A DNA stretch of 64,000 bases, taken from contig NZ_JAFKCS010000001.1 of the NCBI RefSeq assembly GCF_017255015.1, positions 368,772 through 432,771 on the forward strand. The letters are read 5' to 3'. Positions within the stretch are counted from its first letter, which is position 1. Each line of letters opens with the position of its first letter. The DNA is from Bowmanella yangjiangensis. GTDB lineage: Bacteria > Pseudomonadota > Gammaproteobacteria > Enterobacterales > Alteromonadaceae. Of this stretch, positions 54,902 through 62,516 are shown one piece after another. The notes beneath the pieces were generated by a model, which was given only the letters and a program-made list of their open reading frames with translations, did not search any database and had not been told where the DNA came from. Position numbers and translations under genes: made by a program.

Positions 54902-55935
54902 TGCACGTCGACTATGCGCCTGTGCCGGTTATGAACAACCTGCCTCCTGGTCAGCTACCTGCAGATCTAAGTGGCTTTAGCCAGCCCGTGGTGTTTAAGG
55001 GATTGGTCAGTCACTGGAAATTGGTAATGTTGGGCAGGCAGTCCAGCGATGAGGCAGTGGCTTATCTTAAATCGTTTTATAACGGCAATCCGGCTTTTGT
55101 TTATCAGGGCGAGCCGGGGCTTGACGGTCGTTACGGCTATAACGACGATTTTACCCGGCTTAATTATGAAACCAGCCGCATGGCGCTGGATGAGGTACTG
55201 GACAGGCTGCTGGCCTGTCGGCAAACCGCCAACCCACCAAGCTACTATATTGCTTCCAATGTGATTGATTACAACTTCCCGGGCCTGAGCGCTGACAACC
55301 ATTTAGACATACCCCTCAGGCCATCGCCGCAAGCCTGTGAACCGCCAGTGCCCAGTCTTTGGATAGGCAATCGTTCGGTAGCCCGCTGTCATTATGATGC
55401 CTCAGACAATATTGCCTGTGTGGTGATGGGGCGGCGGCGTTTTACCTTGTTTCCGCCGGATCAGATAGCCAACCTCTACCCGGGGCCGCTCACCCCTACC
55501 CCCGGCGGACAGGCCATTACCTCGGTGGATATTCATCAGCCGGACCTTGGCCGCTTTCCACGCTTTGCCGAAGCCATCAAAGTCGGACTCAGTGTTGAGC
55601 TGGAGCCGGGGGATGCTATCTATATTCCCAGTATGTGGTGGCATCAGGTGGAAGGACTGGACAGTGTCAATATTCTGATCAACTACTGGTGGAGTGACGC
55701 GGCAAAGTTTATGGGCTCGGCCATGAATGTGCTGCAGCATGCCATGCTGAGTCTGCGTGATAAACCAGCCCATGAAAAAGCAGCCTGGAAGCAGGTATTT
55801 GACTATTACGTGTTTGGCGATAGTCAGTTGCCACGAGCCCATTTGCCGGAGCAAGCCTGGGGGGACTTAGGGCCCATGACGGAGCTAAGCTCCAGGCAAT
55901 TGCGCGCCAGGCTTATTAATAAACTCAACAGATAG
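54901..55935 (+). CDS. Cupin_8/JmjC-like Fe(II) dioxygenase-like protein
   Basis: The 344-residue protein has the double-stranded beta-helix core of the cupin_8 (JmjC-like) group. The metal triad candidates are His164 and Asp166 in CHYDAS and His248 in MWWHQVEGL. The VVMGRRRFTLFPP segment marks the beta-strand after HxD, and YLGPL-like YPGPLTP the loop. Related enzymes are 2-oxoglutarate-dependent hydroxylases, but the substrate here is unknown. It overlaps sapC by one base and is nine bases from the halogenase-like gene. This trio is widespread next to TonB receptors. Confidence 0.87.
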   Translation: MHVDYAPVPVMNNLPPGQLPADLSGFSQPVVFKGLVSHWKLVMLGRQSSDEAVAYLKSFYNGNPAFVYQGEPGLDGRYGYNDDFTRLNYETSRMALDEVLDRLLACRQTANPPSYYIASNVIDYNFPGLSADNHLDIPLRPSPQACEPPVPSLWIGNRSVARCHYDASDNIACVVMGRRRFTLFPPDQIANLYPGPLTPTPGGQAITSVDIHQPDLGRFPRFAEAIKVGLSVELEPGDAIYIPSMWWHQVEGLDSVNILINYWWSDAAKFMGSAMNVLQHAMLSLRDKPAHEKAAWKQVFDYYVFGDSQLPRAHLPEQAWGDLGPMTELSSRQLRARLINKLNR

Positions 55936-55943
55936 GAACAGCC

Positions 55944-57425
55944 GTGCAGCAGGTAAAAAAAGTGGTGATAGCCGGTGGGGGTACAGCCGGATGGGTGACT
56001 GCCGCTGCCTTGTCCAAACAGTTGGCCAATCTGGTAGACGTGACCCTGGTGGAGTCGGAAGAGATCGGCACCGTGGGGGTAGGGGAAGCAACCATTCCGC
56101 CCATGCTGGTGTTTCATAAATTGCTGGGTATTGATGAGCAAGCTTTTATGCGTGCAACCCATGCGACCTTTAAATTGGGTATCAGTTTTGAAGGTTGGGG
56201 AGATATTGGGGAGCGTTATATTCATCCCTTTGGCACGACTGGCAAGGGCAGCTTTCTGGCTGATTTTCAACATTACTGGCTGCATGGAAAGACGCTCGGA
56301 ATCGATTACGCCATTGATGACTATTGCTATGAATTGCAGGCTGCCGAGGCTGGACGTTTTGCCCGCTCCGACAGTTCCAGCATCAGTTATGCCTATCATC
56401 TTGATGCGGGTCGCTACGCCAAATTTTTACGTGAATTCAGTGAGCAGCATGGGGCCAGGCGCATCGAAGGACGCATCGCCAGGGTAGAACAGGATCCCGA
56501 CAGCCAACATATCCGTGCCTTGGTGCTGGCCAGCGGCCAGCGGGTGGAAGGGGATCTGTTTATCGATTGCACCGGTTTTCGAGGCTTGTTGATTGAACAG
56601 ACTCTGCAAACCGGTTATGAAAACTGGCAACATTGGCTGCCTTGCGACAGTGCGGTGGTAGTGCAGACTGAATCCGCCGACACGCTGCCACCCTATACGC
56701 GTGCCATGGCCCATGACAGTGGCTGGCAGTGGCGCATTCCTCTGCAGCACCGGGTGGGTAATGGCCTGGTCTATAGCAGCGCTCATCTGGATGACGATAG
56801 TGCCCGTGAACGGCTGATGACCAATCTGGAGACCGCGCCACTCACCGAGCCACGCTTGATTCGCTATCAAACCGGTCGGCGTAAGCAGTTCTGGAATAAA
56901 AACTGTATTGCCATGGGCTTATCCAGTGGTTTTGTGGAACCCCTTGAATCTACTAGTATCTATCTGTTTATGAATGCGGTGGTGCGACTGCTGAAACTGT
57001 TTCCCTTTAACGGCATGCAGAGCGCACAGGTGGATGAGTACAACAGGCAGTCCATTGTTGAACTGGAAAAAATCCGCGACTTTATTATTCTGCATTACCA
57101 CCTGACCCGCCGTGATGACAGCGCGTTCTGGCGTTACTGCCGAACCATGGCCATTCCCGATAGTCTGGCACAGCGCATGGCGTTGTTTCGTGAATGTGGC
57201 CAATGTTTTCAAAGCAGTGATGAATTGTTCAGGCTGGAGTCCTGGGTGCATGTGATGCTGGGCCAGGGGCTGATGCCGCAGGGCTATAATCAACTGGTGG
57301 CGGCCGTGCCGGAAGCGCAGCTGCGTCAGCATCTGCAGGGCATTCGTCAGACCATTGGGCAAGTTGTACAGAAATTACCTTCCCACCGAGAGTTTATTCA
57401 TTATTACTGTCGTGCGAGTTGCTAA
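55944..57425 (+). CDS. Flavin-dependent tryptophan-halogenase-like protein
   Basis: The start is GTG 55944 behind AGGAACA. The 493-residue protein has the FAD motif GGGTAGWVTAA (residues 11-21) and GVGEATIP. Lys77 in ATFKLGISFEGWGD stands at the position of the essential lysine, WQWRIP (261-266) is the W-x-W-x-I-P motif, and PLESTSIY near 334 holds the conserved Glu. All known halogenase residues seem present. The sugar-receptor operon context argues against secondary metabolism, so the real substrate is unknown. It is the last gene of the receptor-side cluster. Confidence 0.9.
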   Translation: MQQVKKVVIAGGGTAGWVTAAALSKQLANLVDVTLVESEEIGTVGVGEATIPPMLVFHKLLGIDEQAFMRATHATFKLGISFEGWGDIGERYIHPFGTTGKGSFLADFQHYWLHGKTLGIDYAIDDYCYELQAAEAGRFARSDSSSISYAYHLDAGRYAKFLREFSEQHGARRIEGRIARVEQDPDSQHIRALVLASGQRVEGDLFIDCTGFRGLLIEQTLQTGYENWQHWLPCDSAVVVQTESADTLPPYTRAMAHDSGWQWRIPLQHRVGNGLVYSSAHLDDDSARERLMTNLETAPLTEPRLIRYQTGRRKQFWNKNCIAMGLSSGFVEPLESTSIYLFMNAVVRLLKLFPFNGMQSAQVDEYNRQSIVELEKIRDFIILHYHLTRRDDSAFWRYCRTMAIPDSLAQRMALFRECGQCFQSSDELFRLESWVHVMLGQGLMPQGYNQLVAAVPEAQLRQHLQGIRQTIGQVVQKLPSHREFIHYYCRASC

Positions 57426-57569
57426 TGACCGACATAGGTATGAAGGGAAATGCCAGACGTCGCTCATCCAATGTGGGGGTGTCTGATTAAGAAATTCGGT
57501 GGTTACCATTCGACGTTCATAATTAACAGCGAAACCTGTAAGTCATCGTCTTTATATAAGGGAGATAAA

Positions 57570-57614
57570 ATGCCTAGCTCAGAAGGAAAGTGTGATGCGC
57601 TGGTTTGTGGTTGA
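57570..57614 (+). CDS. Possible 14-codon leader ORF
   Basis: AAGGGAG five to ten bases before ATG 57570 opens a short frame, MPSSEGKCDALVCG, ending at 57614. It overlaps the start of the 93-codon gene in another frame. Its ribosome-binding site is better than that of the following gene, so it may couple translation or be an accident of the sequence. Nothing else supports it. Confidence 0.3.
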   Translation: MPSSEGKCDALVCG

Positions 57615-57873
57615 TCTCGGAGACGCGCTGCTAGCACAGAATAAGTTGGTGGAACTGCAAACTCAGCTTACAACGGCCTGGCAAGGCGCAGGTCAACCTC
57701 AAGAGATGTTGGCTGGCTATTGTTATCGGGGGAGTGGGTTGCATTGTCAGGTTGATGTCTTTATCAGTGAGGCATTGCAGTACGTTGTTAATTTGCCTGC
57801 CGCCAAACCTTGTTATCGTCCCCCACCGGATTTTCAATCTTTATTGGGGGATTCTCCTTCAGCCATGGCTTGA
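57592..57873 (+). CDS. Small hypothetical protein
   Basis: A 93-codon frame from GTG 57592 (or ATG 57595) behind AAGGAAAG. The protein starts MRWFVVDLGDALLAQNKLVELQ and has a Cys-containing middle, YCYRGSGLHCQVDVFIS, which would be strand-forming. No family is recognised. It converges with the next gene, and their 3' ends overlap by 40 bases. Confidence 0.6.
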   Translation: MMRWFVVDLGDALLAQNKLVELQTQLTTAWQGAGQPQEMLAGYCYRGSGLHCQVDVFISEALQYVVNLPAAKPCYRPPPDFQSLLGDSPSAMA

Positions 57874-58109
57874 GTGTTTTTGTCTGTGCTTTGCTCGGCT
57901 TCCATGCGCATAAAAATAAAAGTCAGGTACATTTTTGTGGGGAGCGACATAGCCATTCCGACCGCAACCAGCGAGGCACTTATTACTATGCCGGTGACGC
58001 CAAGTGATTCCATAGCCGGATTAAAATGCAAGATAACGCCAAGCAGGATAAAGCTAATGCCTACCCCCATTAAGATTTTTAACAGAACGATCAACTTGTT
58101 ATCAGTCAT
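57834..58109 (-). CDS. Small two-helix membrane protein of unknown function
   Basis: From ATG 58109 (MTDNKLIVLLKILMGVGISFILLGVILHF) it encodes 91 residues with two hydrophobic segments (about 7-27 and 37-56) and a hydrophilic acidic tail (EAEQSTDKNTQAMAEGE). The start is preceded by AAAAGGTGCTACTA. It lies in the interval between the two xylan gene blocks, antisense to the end of the 93-codon gene. Function unknown. Confidence 0.65.
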   Translation of the reverse strand: MTDNKLIVLLKILMGVGISFILLGVILHFNPAMESLGVTGIVISASLVAVGMAMSLPTKMYLTFIFMRMEAEQSTDKNTQAMAEGESPNKD

Positions 58110-58234
58110 TAGTAGCACCTTTTAAACGACGCATAGGGTTAGCATAAATCAGGTTGATTGGTGCAGCTTGATCCAAGTCAGTAAGCTATCAATATCAGAA
58201 AGCGGGTGAACTGCAAAGCCGCTTGTGATAGTCT

Positions 58235-58425
58235 CTGCTCCGTCTTGGGGGAGTAGCCCGCCTGCCACCTACTGGCAGGTAAGTTTGTCAACATAGTCAG
58301 GCCTCATGCCTGTGGCAAATTTGTATTCGTGGTAATGCGGATATCGGCGAGACCTAAGGCAAATGGCCACTCCATTAGGCGGGAGAGGGTTGTTTGCCTT
58401 TGGTTTTGTATCCCGCCTGAGATTG
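58235..58425 (+). ncRNA. yybP-ykoY manganese riboswitch
   Basis: The leader contains the conserved boxes TTGGGGGAGTAGCC (about 58245-58258), GTCAACATA (58277-58285) and GCGAGACCTAAGG (about 58347-58359), the first and last pairing as P1 (CTTGGG, 58244-58249, with CCTAAG, 58353-58358). A following hairpin AGGCGGGA/TCCCGCCT (58377-58384, 58411-58418) ends 12 bases before the start codon. The segment AAGGCAAA (58356-58363) can instead pair with TTTGCCTT (58393-58400), excluding P1: a switching device. The aptamer binds Mn2+ in known members, and the regulated gene is of the expected type. Confidence 0.88.
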
Positions 58426-58430
58426 TCTAA

Positions 58431-58982
58431 ATGGAAGCTCTCTTTACCTCCACCGCTGTGGTCGCATTGGCCGAAATGGGTGATAAAACCCAGCTTTTGT
58501 CGCTTCTGCTGGCTGCTAAATTTCGCAATAAATCTGCAATCGTCATGGGTATTCTGCTGGCCACCCTGTTAAATCATGCCGCCTCTGCCTGGCTGGGCGC
58601 CTGGTTAGCCGGTTTTATTAATTCCTCGCTTGGTCAATGGCTATTGGCAGGCAGTTTTATTCTGGTGGGATTGTGGTTGCTGGTGCCAGATAAGGAAGAT
58701 GCGGTGAGCAGTCGTTTTGATGCCTATGGTCCTTTTTTAGTTTCGCTCGTGTTGTTTTTTCTGGCAGAAATTGGCGATAAAACGCAAGTGGCGACAGTGC
58801 TGTTAGCCGCCGAGTATCAATCCGTATTTTGGGTGACTATGGGGACAACCCTTGGCATGCTTTTCGCCAATGTGCCGGTGGTTTATCTTGGAGCTCGGTT
58901 GATGGAGAAAATTCCGCTCAATGTTACCCGTGTGATAGCCAGCGTATTATTCATTTTGATGGGAATAATGACACTTTTATAA
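58431..58982 (+). CDS. TMEM165/GDT1-family Mn2+ exporter (MneA-like)
   Basis: A 183-residue protein with six membrane helices in two repeats, each with the family's cation motif: ALAEMGDKTQL near residue 15 and FLAEIGDKTQV near 105. The bacterial members, such as Vibrio cholerae MneA, export manganese and sit under a yybP-ykoY riboswitch; here the riboswitch immediately precedes the gene. The start ATG at 58431 has a weak ribosome-binding site, compatible with control at the level of translation. Confidence 0.93.
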   Translation: MEALFTSTAVVALAEMGDKTQLLSLLLAAKFRNKSAIVMGILLATLLNHAASAWLGAWLAGFINSSLGQWLLAGSFILVGLWLLVPDKEDAVSSRFDAYGPFLVSLVLFFLAEIGDKTQVATVLLAAEYQSVFWVTMGTTLGMLFANVPVVYLGARLMEKIPLNVTRVIASVLFILMGIMTLL

Positions 58983-59003
58983 GTGACTTTTTTATCAAAC
59001 CAG

Positions 59004-59045
59004 GGCCGTTGTTCGTAGCGATACAATACGTTGCGAACAGCGGCC
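59004..59045. terminator. 12-bp hairpin between the Mn exporter and GH3 genes
   Basis: GGCCGTTGTTCG (59004-59015) pairs with CGAACAGCGGCC (59034-59045), with one G-T wobble and an 18-base loop. It lies between the convergent ends of the two genes. Flanking T-runs are weak: TTTG follows on the minus side. It is probably a shared terminator. Confidence 0.6.
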
Positions 59046-59063
59046 TGACACGATCATGGAACA

Positions 59064-61487
59064 TCACTTGTAATCAACAGAAGCTTTGCTTAAGTAAGCT
59101 TTGTTAGCCCTTACATCGGTGATTTCGCCCCCAATGCTGAAAGCTTGCTGTAAACGAATATCAGCCGATGAACTACCTATCATCAGTCGGATCTCTCCAG
59201 GCTCGACTACCCAGCGCATGTGGTTATCAAAAAATGCCAGCAGATTCACTGGTAGTTCAAAACTGACGTTGGCTTGCTGACCAGGCTGCAGGGCAACCCG
59301 CTGAAAGCCCTTCAATTCCTTTACCGGCCGGGTGGCGCTGGCTACCGGGTCCTGGATATATAGCTGCACCACCTCGGTTGCCGCATATTTACCGCTGTTT
59401 TTCAGGGTAAAACGGACCTTGATGTGGCCATTCGCTTTGGCATCGCTGGCGTCAAGTTGCAGATCTGTATACTCAAACCGGCTGTAACTAAGACCATGAC
59501 CGAAAGGATAGAGAGGGGTGATGTCGTCAAATAAATAACCCCGTTTAGCTGAGGCTTTATGGTTGTAATAGCTGGGGATATGGCCAGCGCTACGCGGGAA
59601 GGTCAGCGGTAATTTACCACTGGGGCTGACATCCCCCATCAGCACGTTGGCGATGGCGGAACCGGTTTCCTGGCCCAGATACCAGGCCTCAATAATCGCT
59701 GGCATATCCTCAGCCAGTGCGCCTAAGGCCAGCGGTCTGCCATTGGTCAGCACCAGTACCACGGGTTTGCCCGTGGCCAATATCGCCCTGGCTAACGCCA
59801 CCTGATTGCCCACCAGTTGCAGACTGGTGCGGTCGCCCAGATGTCCGTCTGCCCAGGCTTCTCTGGACAGCGCTTCGTTTTCACCCAGCACCAGCACCAC
59901 TGCATCGGCACGCTTTGCCAGTGCCACTGCTTCGGTCATTAAGCGTTGATTGTGCTGTGGTTCACCTAACACCACGTTATCCTCATTCCAGCGCTGCATC
60001 GAAAAGCTGTTGGCCTGCTGGCTGCGCTGGTCAGGGCTGAACTGGTCCTGGGTTAATTTGGTACCCGGGGCATAGTCAACCCGTACCTGGCCTTTGAGTT
60101 TGTCGCGCAGACCCGCCACAATACTCACAGTTTGTTTAGGAATGCTGCTGTAACCGCCAAGCAGGGTTTCGTTTGCATGCGGACCTATCACTGCCAGGGA
60201 CCTGAGCTTGCCAGCGTCCAGCGGCAGCAAACCGTCGTTTTTCAGTAAAACCATAGACTTCTCCGCCACCTGGCGGGCAAATTCGCGCTGGGCAGGGGAG
60301 CCGACTAAGGCATCGGCCTGACTGGCATCCACAAAGGGTTGTTCAAACAACCCCAGTCTGAATTTCATCGTCAGTACCCGGCGTACGGCTCTGTCAATCA
60401 GTGCTTCCTGCAACTGGCCGCTTTGTACCAGCTTGACTAAGTGCACGAAGGTTTGACGATCCGGGGTTTCCATATCCACACCTGAACTCAGAGCGGCTAT
60501 GGCGGCCTGAGCGTCATCCTGATACAGGCGGTGGCGACTGACCAGTTCGGCAATGGCGTAGTAGTCGCTGACCACCACGCCATCAAAACCCCATTCGTCT
60601 CGCACTATGTCCTGCAGCAGTGGCTGGTTGACGTGGGAGGGGATACCGTCGATTTCATTGTAGGACGCCATGATGCTGCCGGCTCTGGCCAGTTTGACCG
60701 CGGCTTCAAAAGGCGGCAGGAAGATTTCATGTAGCTCCCGTTTGCCTATATGTGCCGGGGCAATATTCACGCCAGCCTGGGGCTGACCATGACCGGTCAG
60801 ATGTTTAAGCGTCGCGACCACCTTATTTGGCGCAAACTGCTCGCTGGCGTGCTCGCCCTGAAAACCTTTAACCCCCGCAACTCCCATGGCGGTCATCAGG
60901 TAAGGATCTTCGCCCATGGTTTCTTCAATGCGGCCCCAGCGTGGATCGCGGGCAATATCCAATATCGGCGTCAGCGCCCAGTGTCCGCCTGTCGCACGCA
61001 TTTCGCTGGCGGCCAGAGCATAGATATCGTGCATATCCTGTGGCGACCAACTGCTGGCCAGGGCAATTGCCTGGGGAAAACTGGTCGCATTAAAGGCCAC
61101 ATAGCCATGCAGGGCCTCTTCATGCATCAGGGCGGGGATGGCTAATCTGGTGTTTTCCTTCAGCCAGCGCTGGGCGGCGTTATTAAATTCGGCGGTCTGA
61201 CGCGGGGTTTTAAACTCACTGGGGCGGCCGATATGACCGATGCCCAGGGGCATAATGTCGGCCGCTTTGTTTGGCAAAAAACCTTGCTCTGTATCTTCCA
61301 TGTCGCGGCGCTGATGCCAGATGGTTTGCAGTTGCGCGGCTTTTTCTTCCAGCGTCATACGGCCCAGCAAGTCTTCTACGCGCTTTTCTATCGCAAGATC
61401 GGGATTCTGATAGGGCCAGGGTTGCGCCCAAGACGACAAGGCAAACAGAGAGAGTCCCACTCCGGTAACCACTTTAAATCCTCGCAT
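59064..61487 (-). CDS. GH3 beta-glucosidase/beta-xylosidase, periplasmic
   Basis: The ATG at 61487 is five bases after AAGGAG; the upstream GTG (61493) abuts the AAGGAG, so I reject it. The 807-residue protein has a signal peptide (FALSSWA-QP). The (alpha/beta)8 domain has KHLTGHGQPQAG and the nucleophile Asp308 in VVVSDYYAI, the alpha/beta sandwich domain follows (about 400-620), and the C-terminal fibronectin-III-like domain is at about 680-760. In a xylan operon, removal of terminal xylose from xylo-oligosaccharides is the likely role; glucosidase activity cannot be excluded. The start lies just before the end of the GH43 gene. Confidence 0.92.
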   Translation of the reverse strand: MRGFKVVTGVGLSLFALSSWAQPWPYQNPDLAIEKRVEDLLGRMTLEEKAAQLQTIWHQRRDMEDTEQGFLPNKAADIMPLGIGHIGRPSEFKTPRQTAEFNNAAQRWLKENTRLAIPALMHEEALHGYVAFNATSFPQAIALASSWSPQDMHDIYALAASEMRATGGHWALTPILDIARDPRWGRIEETMGEDPYLMTAMGVAGVKGFQGEHASEQFAPNKVVATLKHLTGHGQPQAGVNIAPAHIGKRELHEIFLPPFEAAVKLARAGSIMASYNEIDGIPSHVNQPLLQDIVRDEWGFDGVVVSDYYAIAELVSRHRLYQDDAQAAIAALSSGVDMETPDRQTFVHLVKLVQSGQLQEALIDRAVRRVLTMKFRLGLFEQPFVDASQADALVGSPAQREFARQVAEKSMVLLKNDGLLPLDAGKLRSLAVIGPHANETLLGGYSSIPKQTVSIVAGLRDKLKGQVRVDYAPGTKLTQDQFSPDQRSQQANSFSMQRWNEDNVVLGEPQHNQRLMTEAVALAKRADAVVLVLGENEALSREAWADGHLGDRTSLQLVGNQVALARAILATGKPVVLVLTNGRPLALGALAEDMPAIIEAWYLGQETGSAIANVLMGDVSPSGKLPLTFPRSAGHIPSYYNHKASAKRGYLFDDITPLYPFGHGLSYSRFEYTDLQLDASDAKANGHIKVRFTLKNSGKYAATEVVQLYIQDPVASATRPVKELKGFQRVALQPGQQANVSFELPVNLLAFFDNHMRWVVEPGEIRLMIGSSSADIRLQQAFSIGGEITDVRANKAYLSKASVDYK

Positions 61488-61489
61488 TG

Positions 61490-62500
61490 TCACTCCTTAT
61501 AAGGTTGCAGAGTCTGGATTCGGCCCTGTTCGTCGTAAGTTAATTCGGCCATTTTTACCGAGCGCAAGTGAGTGACGCCTTCGGATAAACTGGAATCGTG
61601 GTAAAACAAATACCACTTGCCGTCGACTTCGCAGATGGAATGATGCGTGGTCCACCCCACTACCGGCTCCAGTATCCTGCCCTGATAGACAAATGGGCCG
61701 TATGGGCTGTCGCCGGTGGCGTAGCAGATAAAATGGCTGTCGCCGGTGGAGTAAGAAAAATAGTACTTACCCTGGTATTTATGCAGCCAGGACGCTTCAA
61801 AAAAACGCCGCTGGTTGTCTGCGGCCAGCAGCAACTGCCCCTGCTCGTCAAGCAACTGGATCTGCTGTGGTGTTTCTGCAAACTCCAGCATGTCTTCACT
61901 TAGGCGCGCCACCATCGGCCCCAATGCCGGCTCATGCGCCAAAGGTTCAGCAAAGGCAGGATCGTACTGACAATCGCGGTAATGTTGCAGTTGCCCACCC
62001 CAGATGCCGCCGAAATACAGGTAGTATTGTCCGTCGTCATCGGCGAAAACGGCCGGATCAATGGAGAAACTTCCGGCTATAGGTTGTGGCTGAGCCGTAA
62101 AGGGCCCGGCAGGGGAATCCCCCGTTGCTACGCCAATCTGAAAGCGCCCTTGTGCATTACGGGCCGGAAAGTAGAAGTAATAGGTGCCGTTCTTATACGC
62201 CGCATCAGGTGCCCACATTTGCCGCTCAGCCCAGGGCACGTCCTTAATATGCAGCGCCACACCGTGATCTGTGACCTGGCCGCCCGGTTTGTCTAAAGAC
62301 AATACATGGTAATCCTGCATGGCAAAGTGGTCGCCATTGTCGTTAAACGCAATTCCGGCATCAATGTCATGAGACGGGTAGATATAGATGCGGCCATTAA
62401 ATACATGGGCAGACGGATCTGCGGTATAAATATGTTCTACCAGTGGCTGGGACAACGCTTTGGCGCGCAGTTGTTTATAGTCGATGGATTGTTCTGACAT
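61490..62500 (-). CDS. Cytoplasmic GH43 beta-xylosidase/arabinofuranosidase
   Basis: A 336-residue protein without signal peptide. The GH43 motifs are ADPSAHVFNGRIYIYPSHD (base Asp), SIDPAVFADDDGQYYLYFGG (second Asp) and FEASWLHKYQGKYYF (acid Glu). It would hydrolyse imported xylo- or arabino-oligosaccharides. AGGAACAGGT precedes the start, and the gene is between the symporter gene and the GH3 gene, overlapping or abutting its neighbours. Confidence 0.92.
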   Translation of the reverse strand: MSEQSIDYKQLRAKALSQPLVEHIYTADPSAHVFNGRIYIYPSHDIDAGIAFNDNGDHFAMQDYHVLSLDKPGGQVTDHGVALHIKDVPWAERQMWAPDAAYKNGTYYFYFPARNAQGRFQIGVATGDSPAGPFTAQPQPIAGSFSIDPAVFADDDGQYYLYFGGIWGGQLQHYRDCQYDPAFAEPLAHEPALGPMVARLSEDMLEFAETPQQIQLLDEQGQLLLAADNQRRFFEASWLHKYQGKYYFSYSTGDSHFICYATGDSPYGPFVYQGRILEPVVGWTTHHSICEVDGKWYLFYHDSSLSEGVTHLRSVKMAELTYDEQGRIQTLQPYKE

Positions 62501-62516
62501 ACCTGTTCCTGTCTTG

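Noticed and set aside
55944-57425. Halogenase as evidence of a secondary-metabolite cluster
   Set aside because: No synthase, peptide or polyketide genes are nearby; the context is sugar uptake.
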